Positions 7,477 through 16,540 are shown, numbered from the stretch's first letter. The stretch is 64,000 nt of DNA from Roseibium marinum (GCF_002906165.1 NZ_PPCN01000002.1:414343-478342); one strand, 5' to 3'. Notes: generated by a model not told the origin, from the sequence alone. Numbers and translations are program-made.

Positions 7477-8448
7477 ATGTCATCGGACGGGGCGTCACAC
7501 GGCTATGAAGGCGGGCGGCTGAATCTGCCTTTTGTCGGTATCTGCACTTTCGGAAAATACCCTTATCAGCCGGATTGGGATGCCATCGACGCGGATGTCG
7601 CCGTCATGGGTGCACCTTTCGATATGGGCACCCAGTGGCGCTCCGGCGCCCGCATGGGTCCGCGCGCCATCCGCGAAGCCTCGACGCTGTTTTCCTTCGG
7701 CCATGGCGGCGCCTATGATTTCGAGGATGACATCACCTATCTGCCGGCGGAAACGACGCGCATTGTCGATATCGGCGACGCGGATATCGTCCACACCGAC
7801 ACAATGGAAAGCCACAAGCGGATCGAATTCGGTGTGCGCAAGATCCTGGAAGCTGGCGCCCTGCCGGTGGTCCTGGGTGGCGATCACTCGGTGAACATTC
7901 CCTGCATCAACGCCTTCGACGGGCAGGAACCCGTGCATGTGGTGCAGATCGATGCGCATCTGGACTTTGTCGACGAACGCCACGGGGTCCGTTACGGCCA
8001 CGGCAATCCCATGCGCCGCGCGGCGGAAAAACCCTATGTGACCGGACTTTCCCAGATCGGCATCCGCAACGTCTCGTCAACGGCGCGGGAAGGCTATGAG
8101 GATGCCCGCCGCATGGGGTCCGACATCCAGTCCGTGCGCCATGTGCGCAAGCTCGGGGTCGAAGGGATGCTGGCCCGTATTCCGGAAGGCGCCCGTTACT
8201 ACTTGACCATCGATATCGACGCCTTCGATCCTTCCATCGCGCCGGGCACGGGAACCCCCAGTCATGGCGGGTTCCTGTATTACGAGGTGCTTGAACTGAT
8301 CGACGGGCTGGCCAGACGCGGGACCATCGCGGGCCTGGATCTGGTGGAGGTCGCACCGGACTACGATCCGACCGGCTCCACCAGCACCCTTGCCGCGCAG
8401 CTTCTCATGAACACCATCGGCAGGATCCTGCACCACCGGGAAGGATAA
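7477..8448 (+). CDS. speB: Agmatinase/arginase family ureohydrolase
   Basis: A 323-residue ureohydrolase. The binuclear manganese site is complete: GGDHSVNIP (about residue 133), DAHLDF (about 156) and TIDIDAFDPSIAPGTG (about 245). The family hydrolyses guanidino compounds (agmatine, guanidinobutyrate, guanidinopropionate and others) to urea and an amine. Sequence alone does not fix the substrate, so the symbol is by family. The ATG at 7477 is preferred because AGGAG at 7462-7466 is ten bases upstream; the GTG at 7468 abuts that site. It stands alone between the DUF4415 gene and a convergent TetR regulator. An agmatinase would feed putrescine formation. Confidence 0.85.
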   Translation: MSSDGASHGYEGGRLNLPFVGICTFGKYPYQPDWDAIDADVAVMGAPFDMGTQWRSGARMGPRAIREASTLFSFGHGGAYDFEDDITYLPAETTRIVDIGDADIVHTDTMESHKRIEFGVRKILEAGALPVVLGGDHSVNIPCINAFDGQEPVHVVQIDAHLDFVDERHGVRYGHGNPMRRAAEKPYVTGLSQIGIRNVSSTAREGYEDARRMGSDIQSVRHVRKLGVEGMLARIPEGARYYLTIDIDAFDPSIAPGTGTPSHGGFLYYEVLELIDGLARRGTIAGLDLVEVAPDYDPTGSTSTLAAQLLMNTIGRILHHREG

Positions 8449-8536
8449 CCGGGTGGTGGCCCCTACGATGATCCGGCTGCTCGGTAAAGGACCGGTATTC
8501 ATGATCCGGGCCCTGGGAGGAACCAAAGGGCGGGCG

Positions 8537-9151
8537 TCAAAGAGCAGGTGAAAAGAGGAGCCTGATGTAGGACCGCAGAAGAACGATCTGTTGCGGGAGA
8601 ACGGCGGTCTCCCCGACCGCACGGGACAGGACGATGCCACCCTCGACGGTCCCGGTGATCATGTCCGCAACCGTCATAAGGTCCACGTCGTCCCGGGGCG
8701 GATAAATGGCGGCGATTTCCTTCAACACTCCGAGAAAGCGTTCCCGCCAGGTCAGAATAGCCTGTCGATTCAGGTCGCGCACCTCCTGGTCGAACATGCG
8801 TTCCGAATAGGCAACCGTTGCCACAAGACAGCCTGGGTGACCGTTCGGCAGGTCTTCCATCAGTTCCGCGAACAGTTTCAGTCCGATCAGGAAGGAATGC
8901 AGCGGATCCCCGTGCAGGTCGCGGGCGCGGTCGAAAATATCGTCCAGGATCGCGTTTTCGGTATCGAGATATCTTTGCAGCAGTGCCCTGGCGAGCTGGT
9001 TCTTGTCCCTGAAATGGTAGAAAAATCCGCTCTTGGTGATGTCCGCCGCGGAAATGATTTCGTCGATGGAGGTTCCACCGAAGCCTTTCGATAGAACGCT
9101 CGCCTCGGCAATATCGAGGATAAGCTCACGTTTCGACTGCGCCTTGGCCAT
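8537..9151 (-). CDS. TetR/AcrR-family transcriptional regulator
   Basis: A 204-residue protein with an N-terminal TetR helix-turn-helix (about residues 9-55: ILDIAEASVLSKGFGGTSIDEII, then ITKSGFFYHFRDKNQLARALL). The helical C-terminal domain has a TetR_C-type PNGHPGCLVATVAYSE segment. The ligand is unknown. A perfect 14-bp palindrome lies 45 bases upstream of the start codon, consistent with autorepression. No partner gene is divergent immediately upstream; the next + strand genes are the DUF1127 protein and the methyltransferase. Confidence 0.9.
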   Translation of the reverse strand: MAKAQSKRELILDIAEASVLSKGFGGTSIDEIISAADITKSGFFYHFRDKNQLARALLQRYLDTENAILDDIFDRARDLHGDPLHSFLIGLKLFAELMEDLPNGHPGCLVATVAYSERMFDQEVRDLNRQAILTWRERFLGVLKEIAAIYPPRDDVDLMTVADMITGTVEGGIVLSRAVGETAVLPQQIVLLRSYIRLLFSPAL

Positions 9152-9467
9152 CTTCCGCCTCGAACCACTTCATTTTTCAATTCTCGTTCCATAACCGCAC
9201 AATTGTGCGCCGTGACCGCAGCACGTCAAGGCGGCTTAGCGTCCGGCGCGGGGCATGACCACTGTACCGGCGGTCAAGTCGCGGGACGACCCGGCCGGAC
9301 CTTATTCCCGGCTGGATCCATAAATATCTGATAATAATAGACAATTTGCGCAATCCGGAAACTTGACCACGGGTCTTCTATCGCCGGACGCCGCCTTCCT
9401 CCATCTATGACGGCGTAAACGGGAACTTCCGTTCCTTCGCAAGAACATTTTTGCTGGTGATTTCAAG
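9152..9467. other. Intergenic region between the TetR regulator and the DUF1127 gene
   Basis: About 316 bases without a supportable gene. It holds the palindrome at 9196-9209 and an AT-rich stretch near 9320-9350 (aaatatctgataataatagac) that could hold a promoter for the rightward genes. I see no RNA gene. Confidence 0.5.
9196..9209. promoter_or_regulatory. Candidate TetR operator (perfect 14-bp palindrome)
   Basis: CGCACAATTGTGCG reads identically on both strands. It lies 45 bases before the TetR start codon, where autoregulatory TetR operators normally lie. Assignment is by position and symmetry only. Confidence 0.5.
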
Positions 9468-9665
9468 ATGACAATATTTCCCCGCCCTGCGCGGCTCTGT
9501 CCCGGCTTCGGTTTCGTCGCCGGGATTGGCCGTTTTTTCAGGAAGAAACCTCGATCCCGCCCTGTGAAGGGCAGTCTGCAAGGGCTCGACCCGCACCTTC
9601 TGCGCGACCTCGGCCTGCGGCCGGACGCACATTCCCTGTCTATTTTCAACTTCCATGAGGACTAA
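9468..9665 (+). CDS. Small basic DUF1127-like protein
   Basis: A 65-residue basic protein. The segment LQGLDPHLLRDLGLRPD near the C terminus matches the DUF1127 signature (L..LD..LLRDIGL) found in short arginine-rich alphaproteobacterial proteins. The N-terminal part has several Arg and Lys residues and no signal peptide. Some DUF1127 proteins affect RNA turnover or phosphate and carbon metabolism, but this one cannot be assigned. Its last codons carry the ribosome site of the homocysteine S-methyltransferase gene, so the two are probably cotranscribed. Its own ribosome site is weak. Confidence 0.55.
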   Translation: MTIFPRPARLCPGFGFVAGIGRFFRKKPRSRPVKGSLQGLDPHLLRDLGLRPDAHSLSIFNFHED

Positions 9666-9669
9666 AACC

Positions 9670-10617
9670 ATGAGCGGCAAGACTTTTCCGTCGCCGATCC
9701 CCGGCAGATACTACCTGACCGAGGGCGGTACAGAGACCGAAATCATGTACAAATGGGGCTTCGAGCTCCCGGAATTCGCAATGTTTCCGCTGCTTGAAAA
9801 GCGGAAGTCCGCGGATGTCATCCGCGGTATGTACCGGCGCTATCTCGATGTCGTGGCGAGATACGGCCATTCGGCCCTTATCGGCGGTTTCGACTACCGG
9901 GCGAGCCCGGACTGGGGTGCAAAGCTCGGCTATTCCGCGAGTGCGCTGGCCGAGGCGAACCTGCGATCGATCCAGTTTCTGAAGGATGTGGCCGCCGAAT
10001 ATGAAGCGGATATACCGTCAATGCTGTTTAGCGGATATGTCGGACCGCGCGGCGACGCCTACGGGCTGAACATGTCGGTCACGGAGGAGTCTGCCGAGGA
10101 GTATCATTCGGTGCAGATCGAAACCCTCGCACGGGCCGGAGTGGATCTTGTCTGGGCGCTGACCTTCAACAATCCGGCGGAGGCGATCGGTGTCGTCCGG
10201 GCGGCCCGCCGGTTGAACCTGCCGGTCGCGGTGTCCTTTTCTCTCGACAGCACGCACCGCCTCAAATCCGGGTTTCCTTTGTCGAGGGCGATCGCAATCG
10301 TCGACGAAGCCACAAACGGTTATCCCGCGTTCTACTCCCTCAATTGTTCCCACCCCCAGGAATTCGAACCGGCGCTCGAGGATTGGAACTGGACCTCCCG
10401 CCTTCGCTCCATCCGGCCGAACGCCGCGAAGATGGACAAGATCGCGCTTTGCAAGCTCGGCCATCTGGAGGAAGGCGACCCGGAAGAGCTCGGCCGGCTG
10501 ATGGCCGATGTCTTCAGGCGCCATCCGCATATGGACATCTGGGGAGGCTGCTGCGGAACCGGTCACGTCCATCTGGAGGAAATCGCGCGGCACCTGCCCC
10601 AGCCGGTGCCGGCATGA
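9670..10617 (+). CDS. Homocysteine S-methyltransferase family protein
   Basis: A 315-residue protein. It starts at the ATG at 9670, preceded by TGAGGA; an in-frame ATG at 9655 lies inside the upstream gene. The zinc-binding residues of the family are all present: a cysteine in SLNCSHPQEF (about residue 225) and the paired cysteines in WGGCCGTGHVH (about 298). The opening TEGGTETEIMYKWGFELPEFAMF is the expected first strand of the barrel. Members transfer a methyl group from S-methylmethionine or a betaine-type donor to a thiol such as homocysteine. The methyl donor here is unknown. CysK, a sulfur amino-acid gene, is the convergent neighbour. Confidence 0.85.
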   Translation: MSGKTFPSPIPGRYYLTEGGTETEIMYKWGFELPEFAMFPLLEKRKSADVIRGMYRRYLDVVARYGHSALIGGFDYRASPDWGAKLGYSASALAEANLRSIQFLKDVAAEYEADIPSMLFSGYVGPRGDAYGLNMSVTEESAEEYHSVQIETLARAGVDLVWALTFNNPAEAIGVVRAARRLNLPVAVSFSLDSTHRLKSGFPLSRAIAIVDEATNGYPAFYSLNCSHPQEFEPALEDWNWTSRLRSIRPNAAKMDKIALCKLGHLEEGDPEELGRLMADVFRRHPHMDIWGGCCGTGHVHLEEIARHLPQPVPA

Positions 10618-10784
10618 CCATGACCGTCGGCACCCTGCGCGTCATTTCAGCCCGATTTATTGGGCCGGGTCCTGGAGCGTGTCACGTTTAAGCAGATTCA
10701 TGGTTTCAGGAAGACGCCCGAGGCGGCGTTTGCGTGGCAAATGCGTTCGGGCGGTTTTCTGAATTCGATTTAACGCGACATGCT

Positions 10785-11744
10785 CTACAGGCCTTCGAAC
10801 AGCGCAGTCGACAGGTAACGTTCGGCAAAGGACGGGATGATCACGACGATGTTCTTGCCCGCCATCTCGTCCCGCTGACCGACCCGGATGGCGGCGCTCA
10901 GGGCGGCGCCGGAGGATATACCGACCGGCACGCCCTCGGTCCTGGCGATCTCGCGCGCCAACGCAAAGGCGTCCTCGTTGGCAACGGTCTGCACTTCATC
11001 GTAGACGGACGTGTCCAGAATGGCCGGGATGAAGCCCGCGCCAATGCCCTGGATCTTGTGCGGACCCGGTTGGCCGCCGGACAGGATCGGGCTGTCCGCC
11101 GGTTCTACCGCAACCACATGCACATCGGGATTGCGCGTCTTGAGCACCTGGGAAACCCCGGTGATGGTGCCGCCGGTGCCGATGCCGGAAACGAAGACAT
11201 CCACCTTGCCGTCCGTGTCGTTCCAGATTTCTTCCGCCGTGGTATTACGGTGAACTTCCGGGTTGGCCGGATTTTCGAACTGCTGCGGCATTACCGAGCC
11301 CTCGATCTCGCCCAGCAGCTCTTCGGCGCGGGCGATCGCGCCCTTCATGCCTTTCGGGCCTTCGGTCAACTCCAGTTCCGCACCCATGATCTTGAACATC
11401 TTGCGGCGCTCGACGGACATGGTCTCCGGCATCACCAGGATCAGCCGGTAGCCCTTGGCGGCGGCAACAAAGGCTAGTGCAATGCCGGTATTACCGGATG
11501 TCGGCTCCACCAGCGTAGTCTTGCCGGGCACGATCCTGCCGTCGGCTTCCATCGCCTCGACCATTGCGACACCGATACGGTCCTTGACGCTGGAGATCGG
11601 ATTGAAGAACTCCAGCTTGGCCAGCAGGTTACCCTTGACGCCATGGGTCTTCGCGAGACGGTCCAGTCTGACGATCGGTGTGTCGCCGATGGTATCCGTG
11701 ATGGAGGAATAGATTTTTCCCCGGCCGCTGGTCTTGATGGTCAT
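10785..11744 (-). CDS. cysK: Cysteine synthase A (O-acetylserine sulfhydrylase)
   Basis: A 319-residue PLP enzyme that makes cysteine from O-acetylserine and sulfide. The PLP lysine lies in ISSVKDRIG (about residue 45), the substrate loop is [13 protein letters not shown] (about 73), and the phosphate-binding loop is [11 protein letters not shown] (about 180). The C-terminal [17 protein letters not shown] ending is typical of CysK. The start at 11744 (MTIKTSGRG) has AGGGAG seven bases upstream and gives the standard length; an upstream in-frame extension to 11798 is not supported. It is a single gene convergent with the methyltransferase gene. Confidence 0.95.
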   Translation of the reverse strand: MTIKTSGRGKIYSSITDTIGDTPIVRLDRLAKTHGVKGNLLAKLEFFNPISSVKDRIGVAMVEAMEADGRIVPGKTTLVEPTSGNTGIALAFVAAAKGYRLILVMPETMSVERRKMFKIMGAELELTEGPKGMKGAIARAEELLGEIEGSVMPQQFENPANPEVHRNTTAEEIWNDTDGKVDVFVSGIGTGGTITGVSQVLKTRNPDVHVVAVEPADSPILSGGQPGPHKIQGIGAGFIPAILDTSVYDEVQTVANEDAFALAREIARTEGVPVGISSGAALSAAIRVGQRDEMAGKNIVVIIPSFAERYLSTALFEGL

Positions 11745-11901
11745 CGATGTCTCCCTGAAGCAACCTGTTGGCATTGGCAGCACAGGAAAGCCGTGCAATC
11801 CTGATTGGTTGGTGGGCTAAGATAATACGGCCATTGGAAAGTTTTAAGGGGTGTGAGATGCCTTTACCGCCACGCCGGTAAAACCTTTTTCCCCGAAAAG
11901 C

Positions 11902-12561
11902 TCATGTTTTGGAAAACAGCAGGTCCGGAAGCTCCGCCATGGCCTCGAAAAGCACCGCGCCCGCTGCGCGCATCGCGTCCCGGTCGCAGGCCGGGTCCTC
12001 GACAAAGGCGAAGGCGCGCATGCCCGCCGCCCTGGCGGCCAGAACGCCCGGCACACTGTCCTCGACGACGGCACAGCTTTCCGGCCGGTGGCCCATTGTC
12101 CGGGCGGCAAGAAGAAAGACATCCGGGGCCGGTTTGCCTTTTTCGCAGTCTTCCGCCGAAAACAATCTGTCGCTCAGCCGCGGCAAGAGACCGGAGCTGC
12201 CGAGCGTCGTGTGCATTTTCCGGTATTTGCCGGAAGAGGCAACGCAATAGGGCACCTCGCGTCGATTCAGATCGTCCAGAACCGCCTCGATGCCGTCAAT
12301 GGCATCCACGCCGGCCTTGAAGGCTTCCAGATCCCGGTCGCGCACCTGATCCGGCCAGTCTGGCGGCAAGGTCCTGCCGGTCAGTTCCTCGACAAGCTCC
12401 TGCACGTTTTCCAGTGTCCGGCCCATGAACTGCTGCTGGCATTGCGGTCCGGTCATCGGATAGCCGAGGTCGGTGACAATGGCGGCCATGGTTCGGTTCG
12501 CCATGCGTTCGGTATCGACGAGAACGCCGTCGCAATCGAAAATGACAAGGCCTGGTTTCAT
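11902..12561 (-). CDS. HAD-superfamily hydrolase (beta-phosphoglucomutase/phosphatase type)
   Basis: A 219-residue cytosolic HAD phosphatase. Motif I is FDCDGVLVDTE with the two catalytic aspartates (residues 9 and 11). A helical cap follows. Motif II is CVASSGKYRK (Ser), motif III the Lys of EKGKPAPDVF, and motif IV VVEDSVPGVLAA. This set is typical of the subfamily that includes beta-phosphoglucomutase, YieH and phosphoglycolate-type phosphatases; the substrate is not predictable. It lies 17 bases after dut on the same strand, so dut and this gene are likely one transcript, perhaps for clean-up of phosphorylated metabolites. Confidence 0.9.
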   Translation of the reverse strand: MKPGLVIFDCDGVLVDTERMANRTMAAIVTDLGYPMTGPQCQQQFMGRTLENVQELVEELTGRTLPPDWPDQVRDRDLEAFKAGVDAIDGIEAVLDDLNRREVPYCVASSGKYRKMHTTLGSSGLLPRLSDRLFSAEDCEKGKPAPDVFLLAARTMGHRPESCAVVEDSVPGVLAARAAGMRAFAFVEDPACDRDAMRAAGAVLFEAMAELPDLLFSKT

Positions 12562-12578
12562 CAGAGGTCCCCGGCGGT

Positions 12579-13028
12579 TCAGCTTCTGCCGGTCGAGCCA
12601 AACCCGCCGGCCCCGCGCGTCGTGTCCGTCAACTCGGTGACTTCCAGAATTTGCGCCTGGAGCACGGGCGCGATCACCATCTGGGCAATCCGGTCGCCGC
12701 GGCTGATTTCGAATGGCGCGTCACCGTGATTGATCAGGATGACCTTCACCTCGCCGCGATAATCCGCGTCGATCGTGCCGGGTGTGTTCAGAACCGTGAC
12801 GCCATGTTTGGCGGCAAGGCCGGAGCGCGGCCGGACCTGCGCCTCGAAACCGGTCGGCAGGGCCATGGCAAGCCCGGTGGGGATCAGCGCTCTCGTTCCC
12901 GGCGCAAGAACCAGCGATTCGCCGACAGCGGCGAGGAGATCGAGCCCCGCGGCCAGATCGGACTGATAGGCGGGAAGCGGGAGATCCCTGCCGTGGTCAA
13001 GGCGCTTCAGTTCCAGGGAAATTTGCAT
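12579..13028 (-). CDS. dut: Deoxyuridine 5'-triphosphate nucleotidohydrolase (dUTPase)
   Basis: A 149-residue trimeric dUTPase that turns dUTP into dUMP and pyrophosphate, keeping uracil out of DNA and supplying the dTMP pathway. All five family motifs are visible: [19 protein letters not shown], the uracil/sugar-binding [16 protein letters not shown] with its catalytic Asp, [10 protein letters not shown], and the glycine-rich [10 protein letters not shown] tail. The length is standard. It precedes the HAD phosphatase gene in the same direction. In many related genomes dut is close to coaBC, which here lies 2.3 kb away. Confidence 0.96.
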   Translation of the reverse strand: MQISLELKRLDHGRDLPLPAYQSDLAAGLDLLAAVGESLVLAPGTRALIPTGLAMALPTGFEAQVRPRSGLAAKHGVTVLNTPGTIDADYRGEVKVILINHGDAPFEISRGDRIAQMVIAPVLQAQILEVTELTDTTRGAGGFGSTGRS

Positions 13029-13222
13029 CGTCGGTTTCCGGCTGTGAGGTCCCGGCTGAGTGACGATATTCGGCGCTTCCTGTCAAGAACCGGGCGGCAA
13101 TTGCAGCAAGTATCCCGGCAGAGGAAATGGCAGCACCTACTTGCGGTCGCGGCGTTCTCCTGAAACACTCCGGCGCATAACGATGGTGCCACGGCCTCGG
13201 GCCGATTTGGGAGACAAGCAAT

Positions 13223-13639
13223 ATGAGACAATTGATATTTGCGATTACGGCCTTTGCGATGCTTGCATCGGCGCCGGCCGTCGCACAGACCGTCGGCTTC
13301 GCCGAAGCTATCAAGATGCTGGGCGCGAGCTGCGGCAAGGACATCGAGACCTACTGCAAGTCGGCTTCTCTTGCCAACAACGGGATCACCAATTGTCTTG
13401 AAAAGAACAAGGCGAAAGTCTCGGCGAAATGCAATGCCGACCGGGTGACCGTTCTTTCGCTGATTCGGGAACGGCTGGCTGCCCAGGCATCGGTCGCGCA
13501 GATCTGCAGCCGTGACTCGGCGCAATACTGCAAGGGCGTCAAGGAAGGCGCGGGACATATTCTTCGCTGCCTGTTGAAAGCCCAACCTTCCGTCAGCGCG
13601 AAATGCAACACCGCCATTGATCTGGCCGGTTACCGCTAA
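13223..13639 (+). CDS. Exported cysteine-rich-repeat protein
   Basis: A 138-residue protein with a clear signal peptide (MRQLIFAITAFAMLASAPAVAQ, cleavage after AVA). Two repeats of about 50 residues follow, each with four cysteines spaced like the eukaryotic GLG1 cysteine-rich repeat: C-G-K-D-I-E-T-Y-C..C..C and C-S-R-D-S-A-Q-Y-C..C..C. Paired cysteines imply disulfides in the periplasm. Function is unknown. It ends 22 bases before an OmpA-domain gene on the same strand, suggesting a joint role at the envelope. Confidence 0.75.
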   Translation: MRQLIFAITAFAMLASAPAVAQTVGFAEAIKMLGASCGKDIETYCKSASLANNGITNCLEKNKAKVSAKCNADRVTVLSLIRERLAAQASVAQICSRDSAQYCKGVKEGAGHILRCLLKAQPSVSAKCNTAIDLAGYR

Positions 13640-13661
13640 CACCGGTTTTTGGAGAATTCTT

Positions 13662-14243
13662 ATGAAAACATATCTTCTGGCCGGTCTTTCGGCGGCAATT
13701 CTCGCTGTTTCCAGCGTCGGCGCTGCCGCACAAACCAAACTGAACCGCAATGAAATCATCAACTCCCTGCAAGGGGCGCAGCAGGAAGTGGACCTGACCG
13801 CCGACCAGATGCAGAAGGCGGCGATCGAGAACATCCGGAAATATCCCGGAGCCAATTCTCCGCACGACATGCCTCTGTCGGCCAAGTTGGCGACCTTGCG
13901 CCAGTTCAACGTCGAGATCACCTTCGAATTCGATTCCGACCGTATCCGCCCGGATTCATACGAGACGGTCGGATTGATCGCCGATGCGCTTCACACGCCG
14001 TATCTGCAGGGTCAGACCTTCGTTATCGTCGGTCACACCGACGCCAAGGGCCCGCGCCAATATAACCTGGACCTCTCCATCAAACGCGCGCAAGCGGTGC
14101 GTGAGGCGCTGGTCACGACCTTCCAGGTGCCGGGCCAGTATCTGTTCGCCGTCGGTCTTGGCGAGGAACAGCTTCGCGATCCGTCCAAGCCGGACGCGGC
14201 AGTCAACCGGCGCGTCCAGTTGATCAACCTGGGCTACAAATAA
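13662..14243 (+). CDS. OmpA-family peptidoglycan-associated protein
   Basis: A 193-residue protein with a signal peptide ending around VGAAAQ and a C-terminal OmpA domain (about 85-190). The domain is marked by VEITFEFDSDRIRPDSYETVG, VIVGHTDAKGPRQYNLDLSIKRAQAV and a closing NRRVQLI. The Asp and Arg of these blocks bind diaminopimelate in peptidoglycan. There is no lipobox or membrane barrel, so it is probably a soluble periplasmic peptidoglycan binder. The start at 13662 has GGAGA six bases upstream. It is likely cotranscribed with the preceding Cys-rich gene. Confidence 0.88.
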   Translation: MKTYLLAGLSAAILAVSSVGAAAQTKLNRNEIINSLQGAQQEVDLTADQMQKAAIENIRKYPGANSPHDMPLSAKLATLRQFNVEITFEFDSDRIRPDSYETVGLIADALHTPYLQGQTFVIVGHTDAKGPRQYNLDLSIKRAQAVREALVTTFQVPGQYLFAVGLGEEQLRDPSKPDAAVNRRVQLINLGYK

Positions 14244-14409
14244 ACGGCCAAAGTCAGGGTCGGGCCGTAAAAAGCCTGAACGAAGCAAGTGTTTCCCGGT
14301 CGATTGTTCAAAAATCCGGAACAAATAATCTCCGGAATGACATCTACCGGGAACCTCTGAAGTCTCTATCTTCAAACGACGAAGAAATGGAGATCCAGGG
14401 AGTGGCACA

Positions 14410-15204
14410 GTGACAGACATGCAATCCGGTGGCGGCGCGGTGTTTTTCGCTCACGGCGCGCCGACACTGGCACTTGAAGATACGGCGGCGAGCCGGTTCC
14501 TGAAGTCCTTTGCCGCCGGCCGTCCACCACCGAAGGCGATCCTCATTCTCTCTCCGCATTGGGAAACGGACGGGCTGAAGCTCTCCGCGCCGGGTCCCTT
14601 GCGCACCTATCACGACTTCCGCGGCTTTCCTCGAGCCCTTTACGAGATTTCCTATCCTGCCGTGGCCGGCGAGGCTCAGGTCGGCGAGGTCGCGCACCTG
14701 CTGAAAGCCGGGGGCCATGACTTCGAGCCGGACAACAGCTGGGGTCTGGATCACGGCGCCTGGGTGCCTCTTTCGCTCGCCTACCCGGCGGCCGATATCC
14801 CGGTGAGCGCCCTGTCGCTTCCCCGCGACAGCATTCCATCAACGCTATTCGCCCTCGGGCAGAGCCTTGCTCCCCTGAAGGACCAGGGTGTCCTGATTGT
14901 CGGTTCAGGCAGCACGACCCACAATCTCGGAGAGATCCAGCCGCATGGCTCGGCGGTGCCGGACTGGGCGACAAAATTCGATGGCTGGCTGGACGAGGGG
15001 CTGCAGTCGGGTTCGATCGACAGCATCAGCGACTTCGACTCCGGACCGGATTTCCGGCGCAACCACCCGACCGAGGAACACCTCCTGCCCCTCTTCTTCG
15101 CCTTCGGGGCGGGCGGACCGGATGCGAAACCGGACCTTCTGCACCGCAGCTACGAATACGGCACGATCAGCATGAGCTATTTCGATTTCGGAAGTTCGGT
15201 GTAG
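14410..15204 (+). CDS. Class III extradiol dioxygenase (LigB/DODA-type)
   Basis: A 264-residue protein of the LigB family, related to YgiD/4,5-DOPA dioxygenase. Candidate metal-binding residues are the His in FFAHGAPTLALE (about 15), the His in LSPHWETDG (about 52) and a later His in GSGSTTHNLGEI (about 175). LDHGAWVPL is the conserved block carrying the general-base His. The enzyme would open catechol rings; many bacterial homologues have no proven substrate. The GTG at 14410 is preferred because AGGGAG lies seven bases upstream; an ATG at 14419 is the alternative. It is a single gene with no catechol pathway around it. Confidence 0.85.
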   Translation: MTDMQSGGGAVFFAHGAPTLALEDTAASRFLKSFAAGRPPPKAILILSPHWETDGLKLSAPGPLRTYHDFRGFPRALYEISYPAVAGEAQVGEVAHLLKAGGHDFEPDNSWGLDHGAWVPLSLAYPAADIPVSALSLPRDSIPSTLFALGQSLAPLKDQGVLIVGSGSTTHNLGEIQPHGSAVPDWATKFDGWLDEGLQSGSIDSISDFDSGPDFRRNHPTEEHLLPLFFAFGAGGPDAKPDLLHRSYEYGTISMSYFDFGSSV

Positions 15205-15222
15205 CCGTTACCGTCCTCCACC

Positions 15223-15264
15223 CTCATGCTGAGGAAGCGCGCAAGCGCTGTCTCGAAGCATGAG
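15223..15264. repeat. Palindromic intergenic repeat of alphaproteobacterial REP type
   Basis: CTCATGCT at 15223-15230 pairs with AGCATGAG at 15257-15264 around a GAGGAAGCGC...CTGTCTCGA core. This wording, with a following CCGTCCTT-AAGAC segment, is the common interspersed palindrome of Hyphomicrobiales and relatives. It sits between convergent genes, where it may fold as a transcript end. Confidence 0.7.
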
Positions 15265-15316
15265 CCGCTTGTCCCGGGTTTGCCGCCCGTCCTTCAAGAC
15301 AGGCCACCAACCTTCT

Positions 15317-16540
15317 TCAGGTCTTCAGCACCTCCGCCGCCCGGGCGATGATCCGCCGCGCAACGTCCGCCTTGGACATTTGCGGCCAGTCCTCGACGCC
15401 GCTGCGGCTGACAAGGCGGACTGTGTTGGCATCCCCGCCCATGATGCCGGTTGCCGGGCTGACGTCGTTGGCAATTATCCAGTCGGCGTTCTTGCGCTCC
15501 AGCTTGCCGCGGGCGTTGTCGACCAGATCGGTTGTTTCGGCGGCAAATCCGATCAGCAGCTTCGGCCGCAGGCTTTTGTGATGGCCGATGGTGGCCAGGA
15601 TGTCCGGATTTTCCGTGAGCTCCAGCGCCGGTGGTCTGCCGCTGCCATCCTTCTTGATCTTCTGCGTGCCTTCGCTCGCCATGCGCCAGTCTGCGACGGC
15701 AGCGGCCATGATGGCGATATCCGCCGGCAGCGCGGCCTCCACCGCTTTCAGCATCTCGGTGGCCGATTCCACCTGGATCACAGCCACATTGGCCGGGGCG
15801 GGCAGAGTGACCGGTCCTGACACCAGTGTCACCCGCGCGCCGGCCGCATAAGCTGCCGCCGCCAGGGCGTGTCCCTGCTTGCCGGAAGACCGGTTGGCGA
15901 TATACCGCACCGGATCGATCGGCTCGTGGGTCGGGCCGGACGTGATCAGCACATGTTTTCCGGCAAGCGGCAGACGCCCGGCTTCCAGGTCCTTGTCGCG
16001 CAGCACGTCCTGTACGGCGGCCACGATCTCCAGCGGTTCGCTCATCCGGCCGGTTCCGGCCTCGCCCTTTTCCGCCATCTCGCCTGCGGCAGGCCCGCAA
16101 AAGCGGATGCCGCGGTCTTCAAGAACCGCCAGATTGTGCCGGGTTGCCGGGTTCTGCCACATTTTCGGGTTCATGGCGGGGGCAGCCAGAACCGGCTTGT
16201 CCGTCGCAAGCAGCACCGCTGTCGCCAGATCGTCGACGATGCCATGGGCAACCTTGGCCATCAGGTTCGCCGTCGCCGGGGCAACCAGGATCAGGTCGTG
16301 ATCCCGCGCCAGGCGGATATGGCCGACATCATGCTCGGCTTCCCGGTCGAACAGACCGGTGAACACCTTCTCCGCCGCCAGCGCGCCGACGGCCAGGGGG
16401 GTGATGAATTCCTGCGCGCCACCGGTCATGACCGGAATGACACGGGCGCCGCGTTCCTTCAGCCTCCGGATCAAATCGAGGGACTTGTAGGCCGCGATAC
16501 CGCCGCTGATGATCAGCACGATCTGTTTGCCGCTCAGCAT
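15317..16540 (-). CDS. coaBC: Bifunctional phosphopantothenoylcysteine decarboxylase/phosphopantothenate-cysteine ligase
   Basis: A 407-residue fusion for two steps of coenzyme A synthesis. The N-terminal CoaC flavoprotein half (about 1-190) shows IVLIISGGIAAYKSLDLIRRL, the catalytic-His block DVGHIRLARDHD, and APAMNPKMWQNPATR. The C-terminal CoaB half (about 200-400) shows the nucleotide loop LITSGPTHEPIDPVRYIANRSSGKQGHALA and the FAAET block. Both halves are complete and the length is standard. The start at 16540 gives the canonical MLSGKQIVLIISGG. It lies 34 bases downstream of the LpoA-like gene on the same strand. Confidence 0.96.
   Translation of the reverse strand: MLSGKQIVLIISGGIAAYKSLDLIRRLKERGARVIPVMTGGAQEFITPLAVGALAAEKVFTGLFDREAEHDVGHIRLARDHDLILVAPATANLMAKVAHGIVDDLATAVLLATDKPVLAAPAMNPKMWQNPATRHNLAVLEDRGIRFCGPAAGEMAEKGEAGTGRMSEPLEIVAAVQDVLRDKDLEAGRLPLAGKHVLITSGPTHEPIDPVRYIANRSSGKQGHALAAAAYAAGARVTLVSGPVTLPAPANVAVIQVESATEMLKAVEAALPADIAIMAAAVADWRMASEGTQKIKKDGSGRPPALELTENPDILATIGHHKSLRPKLLIGFAAETTDLVDNARGKLERKNADWIIANDVSPATGIMGGDANTVRLVSRSGVEDWPQMSKADVARRIIARAAEVLKT

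Noticed and set aside
15205..15316. Possible start of a CRISPR or tandem array in the palindromic stretch
   Set aside because: Only a single palindrome is present, with no spaced repeats.
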